Below are positions 1-7,189 of a stretch of DNA of 21,091 nt, piece by piece. Position numbers and translations under genes: made by a program. This stretch comes from Streptococcus vestibularis ATCC 49124. Lineage in GTDB: Bacteria; Bacillota; Bacilli; Lactobacillales; Streptococcaceae. The stretch's first letter is position 1, and the number at the start of each line of letters is the position of its first letter. The notes under the pieces are model-generated. The model was not told the origin of the DNA, ran no database searches, and was given only the letters and a program-made list of their open reading frames with translations. The stretch lies in assembly GCF_000188295.1 (NCBI RefSeq), contig NZ_GL831112.1, positions 438,075 to 459,165 of the forward strand, read 5' to 3'.

Positions 1-29
1 CTAGGAGTCCGACTGGATTCCTAGTTTTT
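1..29 (+). terminator. Rho-independent terminator of a gene left of the window
   Basis: Two 10-base arms (1-10 and 15-24) pair through a 4-base loop with one G-T wobble, followed by five T at 25-29. The polarity fits a rightward gene ending just before the window. It may also slow transcription leaving the leftward methyltransferase gene. Confidence 0.7.
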
Positions 30-79
30 ACTTTGAAGACAAGTCAAGCTGTGCTCAGCTCGTCTACAGTTATTCGCTC

Positions 80-958
80 TTATTTAACCTTCTTAGCTAA
101 GATGGTTGCAAATTGAAGGGCGATGGGATTGCCATATTCATCCAAACGGTGAAGGTGACCAAGATTTTCATTATACTTGACTAACTCCCAGTCACTATAA
201 TAATTTTTCAACTCTCCCTCTTCAAACGTAAATGGGAAAGGCATGGTACAAGGGTGTTCCTCGGTATCCATGGCACAGACAATCAGATTGTAACCACCTA
301 CGACAGTACGCTCTTGCATATTCTTGATAATAGCCGGAATTTGATCGGGATCAAGGAACATAAAGACTACTGTTGAGAGGATGAAATCAAAGGTCTCAGA
401 CTCGGGAAGAGCAGCAGCATTGATATCGTAGTAGCCAGCTCTAACATTGTAACTTTCCTCATCTGCAATCATTTGGATGCGTTGTGTAGCTTCGTTATTA
501 ACGTCAACGGCTGTAACATCATGCCCAAGTGATGCCAAATAAAGAGCGTTGCGACCATGGCCACAGCCTAAATCAAGGGTACGACCAGGTTTAATATGTT
601 CAGACTGGACGGCTTCAAGAACCTCAGAGTGGGCTTTAGTATCATACTTTTTAGCCATGTAGTCCTCTGGCTTGCAGTAGAAGGAAAGATAGCATTCTAA
701 ATCATCGGAAGCAGGAGCGATTCGATGCCAAGCTTGTGGTTGGACAAAAGGAATTTCTGTTTCAGGCGTGAAGAGGTGCTCTGCGGTAACTTGTCCCCCT
801 TCATCTAATTCGTAAAAGTGAAGAGCTCCTGATAGAATAGTCAGTTTAGCCCAGGTTCCAACCTTAGTGTTATGTTTTTGCGTCACCATTTCTGGGAGTG
901 TCGTGGCTGTCCAGTTTGGAAGACGTTTGTAGCAAACGAGTTGCTGATCTATTGTCAT
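80..958 (-). CDS. tehB: TehB-like SAM-dependent methyltransferase
   Basis: A 292-residue cytoplasmic protein with two parts. Residues about 10-95 match the small beta-rich domain found in front of many TehB proteins. Residues about 105-290 form a class I methyltransferase, with the SAM-binding motif LDLGCGHGRN at 128-137 and an acidic residue ending strand 2 in TAVDVN. TehB proteins methylate tellurite or selenite and give resistance when overexpressed; the natural substrate is often unknown, so the symbol reflects family membership only. The length fits two-domain TehB (about 285-290). Start: the ATG at 956-958 has a purine-rich AAGGGA about 12 bases upstream, and an extended -10 lies 30-40 bases away. 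It is transcribed alone, divergently from rpsP, with an IS remnant in between. Confidence 0.85.
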   Translation of the reverse strand: MTIDQQLVCYKRLPNWTATTLPEMVTQKHNTKVGTWAKLTILSGALHFYELDEGGQVTAEHLFTPETEIPFVQPQAWHRIAPASDDLECYLSFYCKPEDYMAKKYDTKAHSEVLEAVQSEHIKPGRTLDLGCGHGRNALYLASLGHDVTAVDVNNEATQRIQMIADEESYNVRAGYYDINAAALPESETFDFILSTVVFMFLDPDQIPAIIKNMQERTVVGGYNLIVCAMDTEEHPCTMPFPFTFEEGELKNYYSDWELVKYNENLGHLHRLDEYGNPIALQFATILAKKVK

Positions 959-989
959 ATGTTGAGTTCCCTTCGATATGTATGTCTCT

Positions 990-998
990 ATTATAGCA
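990..998 (-). promoter_or_regulatory. Extended -10 promoter of the tehB-like gene
   Basis: Reverse strand reads TGCTATAAT, a perfect TGn extended -10, about 31 bases before the start codon. No convincing -35 is visible upstream, which is usual for extended -10 promoters. Confidence 0.6.
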
Positions 999-1027
999 AA
1001 AGTATGGAAAAAGAAAAAAGGCTTAGC

Positions 1028-1158
1028 TGAACTGCATCCAAAAAGTTAGATAGAGAAAGTCTAACTTTTGAGGTGTTTTTATTATGAAATTGATTTATGA
1101 AGATAAAGTTCAAATATATGAACTGAGAGAGCTTCTAAAGCGACAGCTAAGGGCTTAG
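1028..1158 (+). mobile_element. Remnant of an IS3-family element: left end plus truncated orfA
   Basis: The stretch begins with TGAACTGCATCC, resembling terminal repeats of streptococcal IS3-family (IS150/IS861-like) elements. A perfect 10-bp hairpin follows (1041-1050 with 1060-1069). After a GAGGTG ribosome site, an ATG at 1084 opens the peptide MKLIYEDKVQIYELRE, the usual opening of orfA (helix-turn-helix part of the transposase) in this group. After about 16 residues the match ends, and a stop closes it at 1156-1158. A different frame continues as ETEYAETKVAYEKI to about 1230 and may be a further shifted fragment; I cannot assign it. No orfB or right end is present, so the element is dead. 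Confidence 0.65.
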
Positions 1159-1275
1159 AAACCGAGTATGCTGAAACAAAGGTGGCTTATGAAAAAATCA
1201 TAAGAGTACTACCAAGAAATAGTCCTATAAGGAAGTTAGAGCTTGTCTCTAGTTTTTTTGTAGAAAATTTAAATC

Positions 1276-1318
1276 TGTCAAGTTTTTTTCTTGACACATA
1301 AAAATGATATGGTATACT
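1276..1318 (+). promoter_or_regulatory. rpsP-khpA promoter with an inverted repeat over the -35
   Basis: Consensus -35 TTGACA at 1291-1296, a 16-base spacer, and an extended -10 TGGTATACT whose hexamer is 1313-1318. The -35 is the right arm of a perfect 7-bp inverted repeat (TGTCAAG, seven T, CTTGACA; 1276-1296). The repeat may be a protein site or chance. This is the strongest promoter in the left part, as expected for a ribosomal protein. Confidence 0.8.
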
Positions 1319-1330
1319 AGTTAAGGTAGA

Positions 1331-1347
1331 GAGGCAGTAAGTGCCTC
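1331..1347 (+). promoter_or_regulatory. Hairpin near the 5' end of the rpsP transcript
   Basis: GAGGCA and TGCCTC pair perfectly around a GTAAG loop, a few bases after the predicted transcription start near 1325. No T-run follows, so it is not a terminator. It could stabilise the mRNA or bind a regulator; it matches no leader family known to me. Confidence 0.5.
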
Positions 1348-1385
1348 CACCATAATAAAAAAACTGAAGAAAAGAGAAATTGAAA

Positions 1386-1658
1386 ATGGCAGTAAAAATC
1401 CGTTTGACTCGTATGGGTTCTAAGAAAAAACCTTTCTACCGTATTAACGTTGCAGACTCACGTGCTCCACGTGATGGACGTTTCATCGAAACAGTTGGTA
1501 CTTACAACCCACTCGTTGAAGAAAACCAAGTAACACTTAAAGAAGAACGCGTTCTTGAGTGGTTGTCTAAAGGTGCACAACCTTCAGATACAGTTCGTAA
1601 CATCCTTTCAAAAGAAGGTGTTATGAAAAAATTCCACGAATCAAAATTCTCAAAATAA
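1386..1658 (+). CDS. rpsP: 30S ribosomal protein S16
   Basis: A 90-residue basic protein, full length for bacterial bS16, opening with [19 protein letters not shown] and containing the conserved [14 protein letters not shown]16 binds 16S rRNA early in assembly of the small subunit. The ATG at 1386 is chosen because S16 proteins start MAVKI; a TTG two codons earlier would add only two residues. The upstream ribosome site is weak (AAGAGAAA). Codon use is strongly biased, as in highly expressed genes. It is the first gene of an operon with khpA, 11 bases downstream. Confidence 0.97.
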   Translation: MAVKIRLTRMGSKKKPFYRINVADSRAPRDGRFIETVGTYNPLVEENQVTLKEERVLEWLSKGAQPSDTVRNILSKEGVMKKFHESKFSK

Positions 1659-1669
1659 TTTTTTAGCCT

Positions 1670-1918
1670 ATGGATACCATTGAAAATCTTATTATCGCTA
1701 TCATTAACCCCTTAATTACTTCACCAGATCAGTTGACCATCAAGATTATTGACGGTTCTGAGTTTTTGGAGTACCATCTTGATCTTGCTCCATCCGATAT
1801 TGGGCGTGTTATCGGGAAAAAAGGACGTACTATTAAGGCGATAAGAGCGATTGTCTATTCGGTACCTACTCAAGGTAAAAAAGTTCGTCTTGTTATTGAC
1901 GAAAAAGAGAAAGCTTAA
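1670..1918 (+). CDS. khpA: KH-domain RNA-binding protein KhpA
   Basis: An 82-residue protein consisting of one KH domain. The GxxG RNA-binding loop is IGKKGR at about residues 48-53, flanked by the expected strands and helix. In streptococci KhpA works with KhpB (EloR/Jag) to bind RNA and control cell elongation and division; that role is from the family, not from this sequence. The gene follows rpsP directly, the usual arrangement in Firmicutes, and is closed by a terminator. There is no strong ribosome site before the ATG, so it is probably coupled to rpsP translation. Confidence 0.93.
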   Translation: MDTIENLIIAIINPLITSPDQLTIKIIDGSEFLEYHLDLAPSDIGRVIGKKGRTIKAIRAIVYSVPTQGKKVRLVIDEKEKA

Positions 1919-1920
1919 GA

Positions 1921-1944
1921 GGTGACCCTAGGGTTACCTTTTTT
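1921..1944 (+). terminator. Terminator of the rpsP-khpA operon
   Basis: GGTGACCC and GGGTTACC (1921-1928 and 1931-1938) form a stem with one G-T wobble; the innermost pairs probably open to give a workable loop. Six T follow at 1939-1944, two bases after the khpA stop. Confidence 0.85.
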
Positions 1945-1972
1945 GTCTATTTTGGTTATAGCTAGCAGTCTT

Positions 1973-1981
1973 TGGTATAAT
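1973..1981 (+). promoter_or_regulatory. Extended -10 promoter of folC
   Basis: TGGTATAAT gives a perfect extended -10 with hexamer 1976-1981. A weak -35 (TTGGTT, 1952-1957) lies 18 bases upstream. The predicted leader is about 95 nt. Confidence 0.65.
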
Positions 1982-2013
1982 AAGAGGGTTAGAGTGGTAT
2001 TAGGCTAATAGAA

Positions 2014-2049
2014 AAACTAGGTTAACTAGTTTAATGGTTAGTTTAATGG
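2014..2049 (+). repeat. Hairpin and direct repeat in the folC leader
   Basis: AAACTAG and CTAGTTT (2014-2020 and 2026-2032) form a perfect 7-bp hairpin. Its right arm runs into a direct repeat of AGTTTAATGG (2028-2037 and 2040-2049). No T-run follows and no tetrahydrofolate riboswitch fold is recognisable. Function unknown. Confidence 0.5.
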
Positions 2050-2083
2050 CTAAGTCAAAGCATTAGCTTAAAAAGGAGCAATT

Positions 2084-3346
2084 ATGATTTATCAAGAAGC
2101 ATTGGATTGGATTCATGGTCAATTAAAATTTGGTATTAAGCCTGGCTTGGAACGTATGGCCTGGATGCTTGAAGAACTAGGAAACCCACAGGACAATCTT
2201 AAGGCTGTGCATATTGTGGGAACAAATGGTAAGGGATCTACTGTCAATGCCTTACAAATGATTTTTTCTCAAGCAGGTTATGAAGTTGGAACTTTTACCT
2301 CGCCTTACATTATTGATTTTAAGGAACGGATTTCTATCAATGGTCAGATGATTTCAGAAGAGGACTTACTTGACCTGGTTAATCGTGTGAAGCCTGTGGT
2401 TGAACGGTTGCCAAAAGAGACAAATCACGAAAATGCGACAGAGTTCGAAATTATCACAGTCTTGATGTTCCTCTATTTTGGTCAGGTCCATCCTGTGGAT
2501 ATCGCATTCATTGAAGCGGGAATGGGTGGCCTTCATGATTCGACTAATCTCTTTAAGCCCTTGGCAGTCCTATGCCCTTCGATTGGTTTAGACCATCAGG
2601 CTATTTTGGGGAATACTCATGCTGAAATTGCAGCTGAGAAGACCGGTGTTTTGAAGAATGGAGCTCCCTTTATTTATGCGACTGACCGTACTGATGTTCG
2701 AGATGTTTTCGAGAAGAAAGCGCGTGAAGAAGGGTCTAAGACCTATGAGCTAGGGAGAGATTTCACGGCTACAGGATCAAGCCATTCCTTTGATTTTACC
2801 TATGGAGAGCAAAGGTTAGATGATATAGTCTTGGCTATGGCTGGTCAACACCAAGTAGCAAATGCTAGCTTGGCTATCATGGCTTCTTTATTGCTTCAAA
2901 AAGATTATCCCAAAGTAACGCCTGAACTCATAAAGGATGCCCTGGCTCATGCCAATTGGCGAGGTCGAACAGAATTTTTAAGACCTAATCTTATGATTGA
3001 TGGTGCTCATAATAATGAGAGTGTTAAAGTTTTGATTGACTTGTTGCAGTCAGAATATGTAGATAAGGAGATTGAACTTCTCTTTGCGGCGATTGACACT
3101 AAGCCTATTGATGGCATGCTTGCCCAACTAAAATCGGTTGGTGACTTGACTGTAACGAGTTTTGACTATCCAAACAGTGTTAAACTAGATCAATACCCAG
3201 AGGTTTATAAGCAGGTACCAGACTTCAAAACATGGATTAAAGAACATGTGACGACTGACAATAAGAAACTTTATGTGATTACGGGATCTCTATACTTCAT
3301 TTCTCAGGTCAGAAAATGGGTTTTAGAGCAGGCAAGTGATGTTTAA
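2084..3346 (+). CDS. folC: Folylpolyglutamate synthase / dihydrofolate synthase
   Basis: A 420-residue Mur-ligase-type enzyme of normal FolC length. It adds glutamate to dihydropteroate and/or to reduced folates with ATP, in the cytoplasm. The ATP-binding loop GTNGKGS is at residues 46-52, followed by the FolC-typical TSPYIIDFKERI. The central domain contains EAGMGGLHDSTN, and the C-terminal ligase domain carries MIDGAHNNES. Start: ATG with AAGGAG seven bases upstream. The other folate genes (folE, folP, folB, folK) lie about 9 kb downstream, beyond kimA and an accessory island. Whether it carries both synthase activities cannot be told from the sequence. Confidence 0.95.
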   Translation: MIYQEALDWIHGQLKFGIKPGLERMAWMLEELGNPQDNLKAVHIVGTNGKGSTVNALQMIFSQAGYEVGTFTSPYIIDFKERISINGQMISEEDLLDLVNRVKPVVERLPKETNHENATEFEIITVLMFLYFGQVHPVDIAFIEAGMGGLHDSTNLFKPLAVLCPSIGLDHQAILGNTHAEIAAEKTGVLKNGAPFIYATDRTDVRDVFEKKAREEGSKTYELGRDFTATGSSHSFDFTYGEQRLDDIVLAMAGQHQVANASLAIMASLLLQKDYPKVTPELIKDALAHANWRGRTEFLRPNLMIDGAHNNESVKVLIDLLQSEYVDKEIELLFAAIDTKPIDGMLAQLKSVGDLTVTSFDYPNSVKLDQYPEVYKQVPDFKTWIKEHVTTDNKKLYVITGSLYFISQVRKWVLEQASDV

Positions 3347-3349
3347 GAC

Positions 3350-3378
3350 TTGAAAGATGACATTTAGGGGCGTATAAT
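3350..3378 (+). promoter_or_regulatory. Promoter of the kimA-like gene
   Basis: TTGAAA (3350-3355), a 17-base spacer, and TATAAT (3373-3378). The -10 sits inside a small GC-rich inverted repeat (GGGGC before, GCCCT after). The whole gap after folC is 66 bases, too short for a c-di-AMP (ydaO) riboswitch of the kind that controls kimA in Bacillus. Confidence 0.75.
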
Positions 3379-3412
3379 AGCCCTCGTATGTTTTAAAAGT
3401 AAGGAGATCACA

Positions 3413-5257
3413 ATGTTTCAACGTCTGAAAAACATTTTAATCGGTGAACCTTTAACTCATGATGATAATGGTGATGAACACTTATTGTCCAAGATTCAGG
3501 CCTTGGCCATGTTGTCGAGTGATGCACTTTCATCTATCGCCTATGGTCCAGAGCAGGTCGTCTTGGTTCTGACAGCTGTATCTAGTGCGGCTATTTGGTG
3601 GTCAATTCCTATTGGGCTTTTGGTTCTCGTTCTTTTGGCCAGCCTTACCATCTCTTATAGACAGGTTATCAAGGCCTATCCTCAAGGCGGTGGTGCCTAT
3701 ATGGTAACGACGGAAAATCTGTCTCCTAAGTTTGGCTTGATAGCTGGTGGCAGTCTTTTGGTCGATTACATGTTGACGGTTGCTGTTTCAGTAGCCTCAG
3801 GTGCAGATGCCATTACTTCAGCCCTTCCCTTCCTTCATCCTTTCAATCTTGAGATATCAATGATTTTGGTGCTTGTTTTGATGGTTATGAATCTTAGGGG
3901 AATGCGCGAATCGGCAAAATCTTTGATGATACCAGTTTATCTCTTCATTATTTCGACGCTGTTCTTGTTGGGATTTGGTTTCTTTCAAATTTTAACTGGT
4001 CATATGCCTTACGCAGCCACAGCACATTTAGGACAACCTATTACAGGTGTGTCAGTTATTCTTATTTTAAGGGCCTTTACTTCAGGTTCGGCTTCATTGA
4101 CAGGGGTAGAAGCCATCTCTAATGCGGTACCTTTCTTTAAGAAACCTAAGGCTAAAAATGCAGCATCAACCCTCTTTATCATGTCAAGTATTTTGGGAGT
4201 CATGTTTGCCGGAATTACCTTCCTTAACTGGTGGATTGGTATTACACCTCATTCAGGTGTGACAATTTTGGCGCAGATGGCTAGGGAAATTCTTGGTGAT
4301 TCATGGATTGGCAGTATCTTATTTTATATCTTTCAGTTTTCAACTGCCATGATTCTTGCAGTGGCAGCAAATACAGGTTTTTCAGCCTTTCCGATGTTGT
4401 CCTTTAACATGGCTAAGAATAAATACATGCCTCATATGTATCTTGAAAAAGGTGCACGTATGGGATACTCTAACGGAATCTTGACGCTGGCTATTGGGGC
4501 CATTACTCTCTTATTCATTTTCCGAGGAAATACGGAACGTTTGATTCCGCTTTATACAATAGGGGTGTTCATTCCTTTTGCACTTTCTCAAACAGGTATG
4601 GTTGTCCATTGGATTCGTGAATACGGCAAAGGGTTCTGGAAGCATTCTTTGGCTAATATTTTAGGTGCCTTAATTTGTTACGCTATTGTCCTCATTCTCT
4701 TCCTCTTCCGCTTAGGGGATATTTGGCCATTCTTCCCAATTATTGCTATTTTGATGTGGATGTTCCTTAAGATTAAGAAACATTACAATGGAGTTGCTCA
4801 ACAGTTGCGTATTAATGGTCAAGTCAAAGAACATCATTATCAAGGCAACATTGTTCTTATCTTGGTGGGAAATGTTACAAAGGCTAATATTGGTGCCATT
4901 TCTTATGCACGTTCTATTGGAGATAAGGTTATTGCTATGCATGTGTCTACTAAAGATACAGAGAATAAGGATAAGGAAACCGAACAAGAATTTAAAAAAT
5001 ATTTCCCAGAAATCGAGATGGTTCATATCCAATCACCTTATAGTTCAATTACGCAGTCAACTATTCAATATGTAGATGAAGTGGCTACTCAGGCTGAAAA
5101 GGATAATGCGACTCTGACTGTTATGATTCCACAGTTTGTTCCGAAAAAATCATGGCAAACCATACTTCATAATCAGATGAGTTTACGATTGAAATATTAT
5201 CTCAAATGGCGTGAGAATATTGTCATTTCATCCTATTCTTACCACTTAAAAGATTAA
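3413..5257 (+). CDS. kimA: KimA-like high-affinity potassium importer (APC/KUP superfamily)
   Basis: A 614-residue membrane protein: about 12 transmembrane segments (roughly residues 45-455), then a cytoplasmic universal-stress-like domain (about 475-614). It resembles Bacillus KimA closely from memory, including SSDALSSIAYG, YPQGGGAY, LLVDYMLTVAVS, GVEAISNA, NTGFSAFP, and a C-terminal domain ending with a TILHNQ motif. Residues taken to be ion ligands in KimA (two Asp and nearby Tyr/Thr) appear as D37, Y44, D118, Y119 and T122. KimA uses the proton gradient to import K+ and is inhibited by c-di-AMP through its cytoplasmic part. Such genes are often labelled simply 'amino acid permease'; the conserved ligands favour potassium. 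Start: ATG with AAGGAG upstream. Monocistronic, with its own promoter and terminator. Confidence 0.85.
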   Translation: MFQRLKNILIGEPLTHDDNGDEHLLSKIQALAMLSSDALSSIAYGPEQVVLVLTAVSSAAIWWSIPIGLLVLVLLASLTISYRQVIKAYPQGGGAYMVTTENLSPKFGLIAGGSLLVDYMLTVAVSVASGADAITSALPFLHPFNLEISMILVLVLMVMNLRGMRESAKSLMIPVYLFIISTLFLLGFGFFQILTGHMPYAATAHLGQPITGVSVILILRAFTSGSASLTGVEAISNAVPFFKKPKAKNAASTLFIMSSILGVMFAGITFLNWWIGITPHSGVTILAQMAREILGDSWIGSILFYIFQFSTAMILAVAANTGFSAFPMLSFNMAKNKYMPHMYLEKGARMGYSNGILTLAIGAITLLFIFRGNTERLIPLYTIGVFIPFALSQTGMVVHWIREYGKGFWKHSLANILGALICYAIVLILFLFRLGDIWPFFPIIAILMWMFLKIKKHYNGVAQQLRINGQVKEHHYQGNIVLILVGNVTKANIGAISYARSIGDKVIAMHVSTKDTENKDKETEQEFKKYFPEIEMVHIQSPYSSITQSTIQYVDEVATQAEKDNATLTVMIPQFVPKKSWQTILHNQMSLRLKYYLKWRENIVISSYSYHLKD

Positions 5258-5309
5258 ATTAAGACAGCTCTTTATCAACTGAAGTGGGTAACGAAAAGCT
5301 AACATCTTG

Positions 5310-5338
5310 AGAGAGGACCTGATATGTCTTCTCTTTTT
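5310..5338 (+). terminator. Terminator of the kimA-like gene
   Basis: AGAGAGGAC (5310-5318) and GTCTTCTCT (5326-5334) form a 9-bp stem with one G-T wobble and a 7-base loop, followed by a T-run to 5338. It lies 53 bases after the stop and marks the left edge of the accessory region. Confidence 0.8.
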
Positions 5339-5339
5339 G

Positions 5340-5562
5340 TGTGTTCAGAGTGATGAAGACAGGTTTCTTAAAGTTTATGAAGTTGAACGTGTTTTGGTTG
5401 AATGTCTAAGACCAGTTCATCAGGTGGTTCTTCAAATTATTGCACCAGCTTTTAAGAAATATTTTCAACAGAAATCAAATTCATTTACACAAATTATTTT
5501 ATTATGCCCAGCTATTTAAAGTAACTGATAAGTTACAATCTTATACGGAGGTGCTATCTTAA
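5340..5562 (+). pseudogene. Decayed AbiEi-family antitoxin (C-terminal part only)
   Basis: One frame (5340-5492) reads KVYEVERVLVECL, then LQIIAPAFKKYF. A one-base shift near 5493-5500 brings the reading into the next frame, which gives LFYYAQLFKVTDKL and ends SYTEVLS at a TAA at 5560-5562. Together these match the C-terminal pattern of AbiEi antitoxins (VYDxER..., DLQI...A.K.Y, LL.YA..L.V...L..YLEVL). AbiEi is the transcriptional regulator and antitoxin of the type IV AbiE abortive-infection system. The N-terminal winged-helix and most of the core, roughly two thirds of a usual 190-200-residue protein, are absent: the fragment starts immediately after the kimA terminator. Assignment is by remembered family pattern; the frameshift is seen directly. 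Confidence 0.72.
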
Positions 5563-5789
5563 TGTTTTCAAATGCGAATAGCTTTAAAGCAAAAATCAAA
5601 AGTATTTCAAAAGTAGCGCAGTATTTAGTAGCATGTGACATTTGCACTTATTCTGTTAAGATTTTACCTCACTCTTCTTAGCCAGATTCCCTTTATAAAG
5701 CTAATTCTTGGCGCTATTTACGTCGTTTTTACCATTTTTCGATCGAGAACGAGGTATTAATGAAAGCTTTTTTAAAGAAAGTAAGGTAA
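5562..5789 (+). pseudogene. Decayed AbiEii-family nucleotidyltransferase toxin (start, possibly also tail)
   Basis: The ATG at 5562 overlaps the AbiEi stop (TAATG) and follows a perfect GGAGGTG ribosome site at 5547-5553, the usual coupling of abiEi and abiEii. The opening FSNANSFKAKIKSISK matches the start of AbiEii/AbiGii toxins, which are nucleotidyltransferases acting on RNA. After about 17 residues the match is lost and the frame closes at 5679-5681 (39 codons). A later stretch (5691-5789) reads SWRYLRRF, then IENEVLMKAFLKKV and a stop. It could be the protein's C-terminus after a large internal deletion, but this is uncertain. The catalytic core (normally about 250-300 residues in total) is missing, so no toxin can be made. 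Confidence 0.62.
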
Positions 5790-6110
5790 TATTTTTTGGG
5801 AACAAGATAGAAATTTCGACCATCAAACGTTTTTTATGTCCCTGCCGTACGATTGCTGGAAAAGAGGATCTATTGCTAGATGAAATATTCTCAAACTCTC
5901 AAGTCTATATACTCCAATTAATAAGAACTGCCAGATAAATATGAGATTCTCCTTCCCTATCTGGTTAGAGAACAGAAACAGATGCTCCTAACAGAATAAG
6001 TAACCTTATTTTAAAAATAGACTATCCTACTAAATAAAGAGTAGGCTTCTTTCAAGAGAAAAAATCAATACAAATTTACTCTATCATATCTTAAATATCA
6101 GAAATAAATA
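5790..6110 (+). other. Stretch with no recognisable gene
   Basis: AT-rich sequence with short open frames but no ribosome sites and no recognised protein. Two simple hairpins are present: CCAGATA with TATCTGG (5931-5937 and 5958-5964) and CCTACT with AGTAGG (6026-6031 and 6040-6045). It is probably further eroded accessory DNA. Confidence 0.5.
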
Positions 6111-6163
6111 AAAACCACCAGAGAGGATAGCGATTTATTTAACTATCTTTTCTGGTGGTTTTT
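6111..6163 (+). terminator. Long hairpin terminator, probably bidirectional
   Basis: A 20-bp stem (6111-6130 with 6143-6162) carries only two non-Watson-Crick positions. Both are G-U wobbles in a rightward transcript but A-C mismatches in a leftward one, so selection as rightward RNA is likelier. The 12-base loop is AT-rich and the arms end in A4/T5. No intact rightward gene precedes it. It may have ended the AbiE operon, and could now stop read-through from kimA into the antisense strand of tetR. Confidence 0.75.
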
Positions 6164-6209
6164 AATTCTGCAGTTGTCTGTGTAAGATATGAATAATTTG
6201 GGTTAATAA

Positions 6210-6323
6210 CTCAGTTCCAAGAATCGTAGACCAGACAGGTATGATTATTCCAAGATTGATTTAAGATTGGCTTTCAAACTAGATCAGGTGGAGAAGGAGC
6301 TAGACAACATAAACAATCAATAA
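6210..6323 (+). pseudogene. Unidentified C-terminal coding fragment
   Basis: An open frame of 37 codons, closed upstream by TAA at 6207 and ending in TAA at 6321, has no start codon. It reads RPDRYDYSKIDLRLAFKLDQ, followed by a charged helix-like VEKELDNINNQ. The composition is like real protein, especially the amphipathic end, but I do not recognise the family. It may be the tail of a lost accessory gene or chance. Confidence 0.3.
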
Positions 6324-6517
6324 TAAAATCTACTGATGATTAGTGAATTTTGTGTAAACGATTAGTCAATCTCTATTTTCTCTCGAACATAAAGACTATC
6401 CAAATAAAGTTAAATTTGGCCTCAAATAGATTCTGAAGATTTATTTTCTCTTTTGTCAAGGTATCTGGATATGAGAAAATAGAAATCATCTTAGAATGTG
6501 ACTAAGAGAATTATTTT

Positions 6518-7105
6518 TTACATATTTAAATCAAATTTAATGTTGAAGTTTTCCAAGCATTTGTTTAGCATGTCTATTTTTGAAACAATAGTAGTTTTAG
6601 AATTTTCAAATATCAAGGGATTTAGCCAAATATTCAGTAAAATAGCTATTAATTCTGCAAGTTGTTGAGGATCGTCTGTCGTTATTGAGCCGTCTTCAAC
6701 TCCTTCTACGATAATTGGATAAAAATAATCAGGGATTGTGAGTTCTTGCATTTGTTTTAAAAATGAAACAAATAACTTAGGACTATCCAGTAACTTAGGA
6801 GAAATTGTAACTATAGTTTCCATATTAGTATTAGCTAAACTAATAGAAACTAGTTGTGTTATTTTTTCAGATCCAGTTATATTTTTGGAAAATTTGATTT
6901 TGTCAAAAATAAGTTTATTCTGTAAACCTATATTTTTGACAACTGCTTCAAAAATATCCTCTTTAGATTCAAAATGGTGATAAATTGCTCCTTTTGTTAA
7001 ACCGTCTAAGCCATTTATAATATCAGAAATGGTAGTTTGTTCATATCCCTTTGTTAAGAAAAGATTAGTTGCGACTTCAAGTATTTTTTCTTTAGTGTTT
7101 TCCAT
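6518..7105 (-). CDS. TetR/AcrR-family transcriptional repressor
   Basis: A 195-residue protein of usual TetR length. Residues 1-50 form the DNA-binding domain: an ILEVATNLFLTKGYEQTTI opening, the helix-turn-helix at about 25-47, and the hallmark GAIYHHFESKEDIFEAVV. The remainder is a variable helical ligand-binding and dimer domain; its inducer is unknown. It is divergent from the protease/ABC operon, and two near-identical palindromes lie over the operon promoter, so it very probably represses that operon. Start: an in-frame stop lies just upstream, so the ATG at 7103-7105 is the only choice. The AAAGGAG sequence is unusually far away (about 15 bases), suggesting weak translation. The gene is AT-richer than the flanking housekeeping genes. 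Confidence 0.92.
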   Translation of the reverse strand: MENTKEKILEVATNLFLTKGYEQTTISDIINGLDGLTKGAIYHHFESKEDIFEAVVKNIGLQNKLIFDKIKFSKNITGSEKITQLVSISLANTNMETIVTISPKLLDSPKLFVSFLKQMQELTIPDYFYPIIVEGVEDGSITTDDPQQLAELIAILLNIWLNPLIFENSKTTIVSKIDMLNKCLENFNIKFDLNM

Positions 7106-7189
7106 ATTTTAGAAAATAACTCTCCTTTCAATTTATTTATTCCAATGGAATTAGTACACAATTACTGTTGAGAGAGTTACCAATTAATC

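Noticed and set aside
1919..2083. Tetrahydrofolate riboswitch before folC
   Set aside because: None of the conserved pairings or loop sequences are present.
3347..3412. c-di-AMP riboswitch before kimA
   Set aside because: The gap is only 66 bases and is filled by the promoter and ribosome site.
5307..5519. 70-codon open frame proposed as a gene
   Set aside because: Its first part is the kimA terminator hairpin and the rest is the frameshifted AbiEi remnant; there is no ribosome site.
5708..5938. 76-codon open frame starting with TTG
   Set aside because: No ribosome site and no recognisable protein. It overlaps the possible AbiEii tail in another frame.
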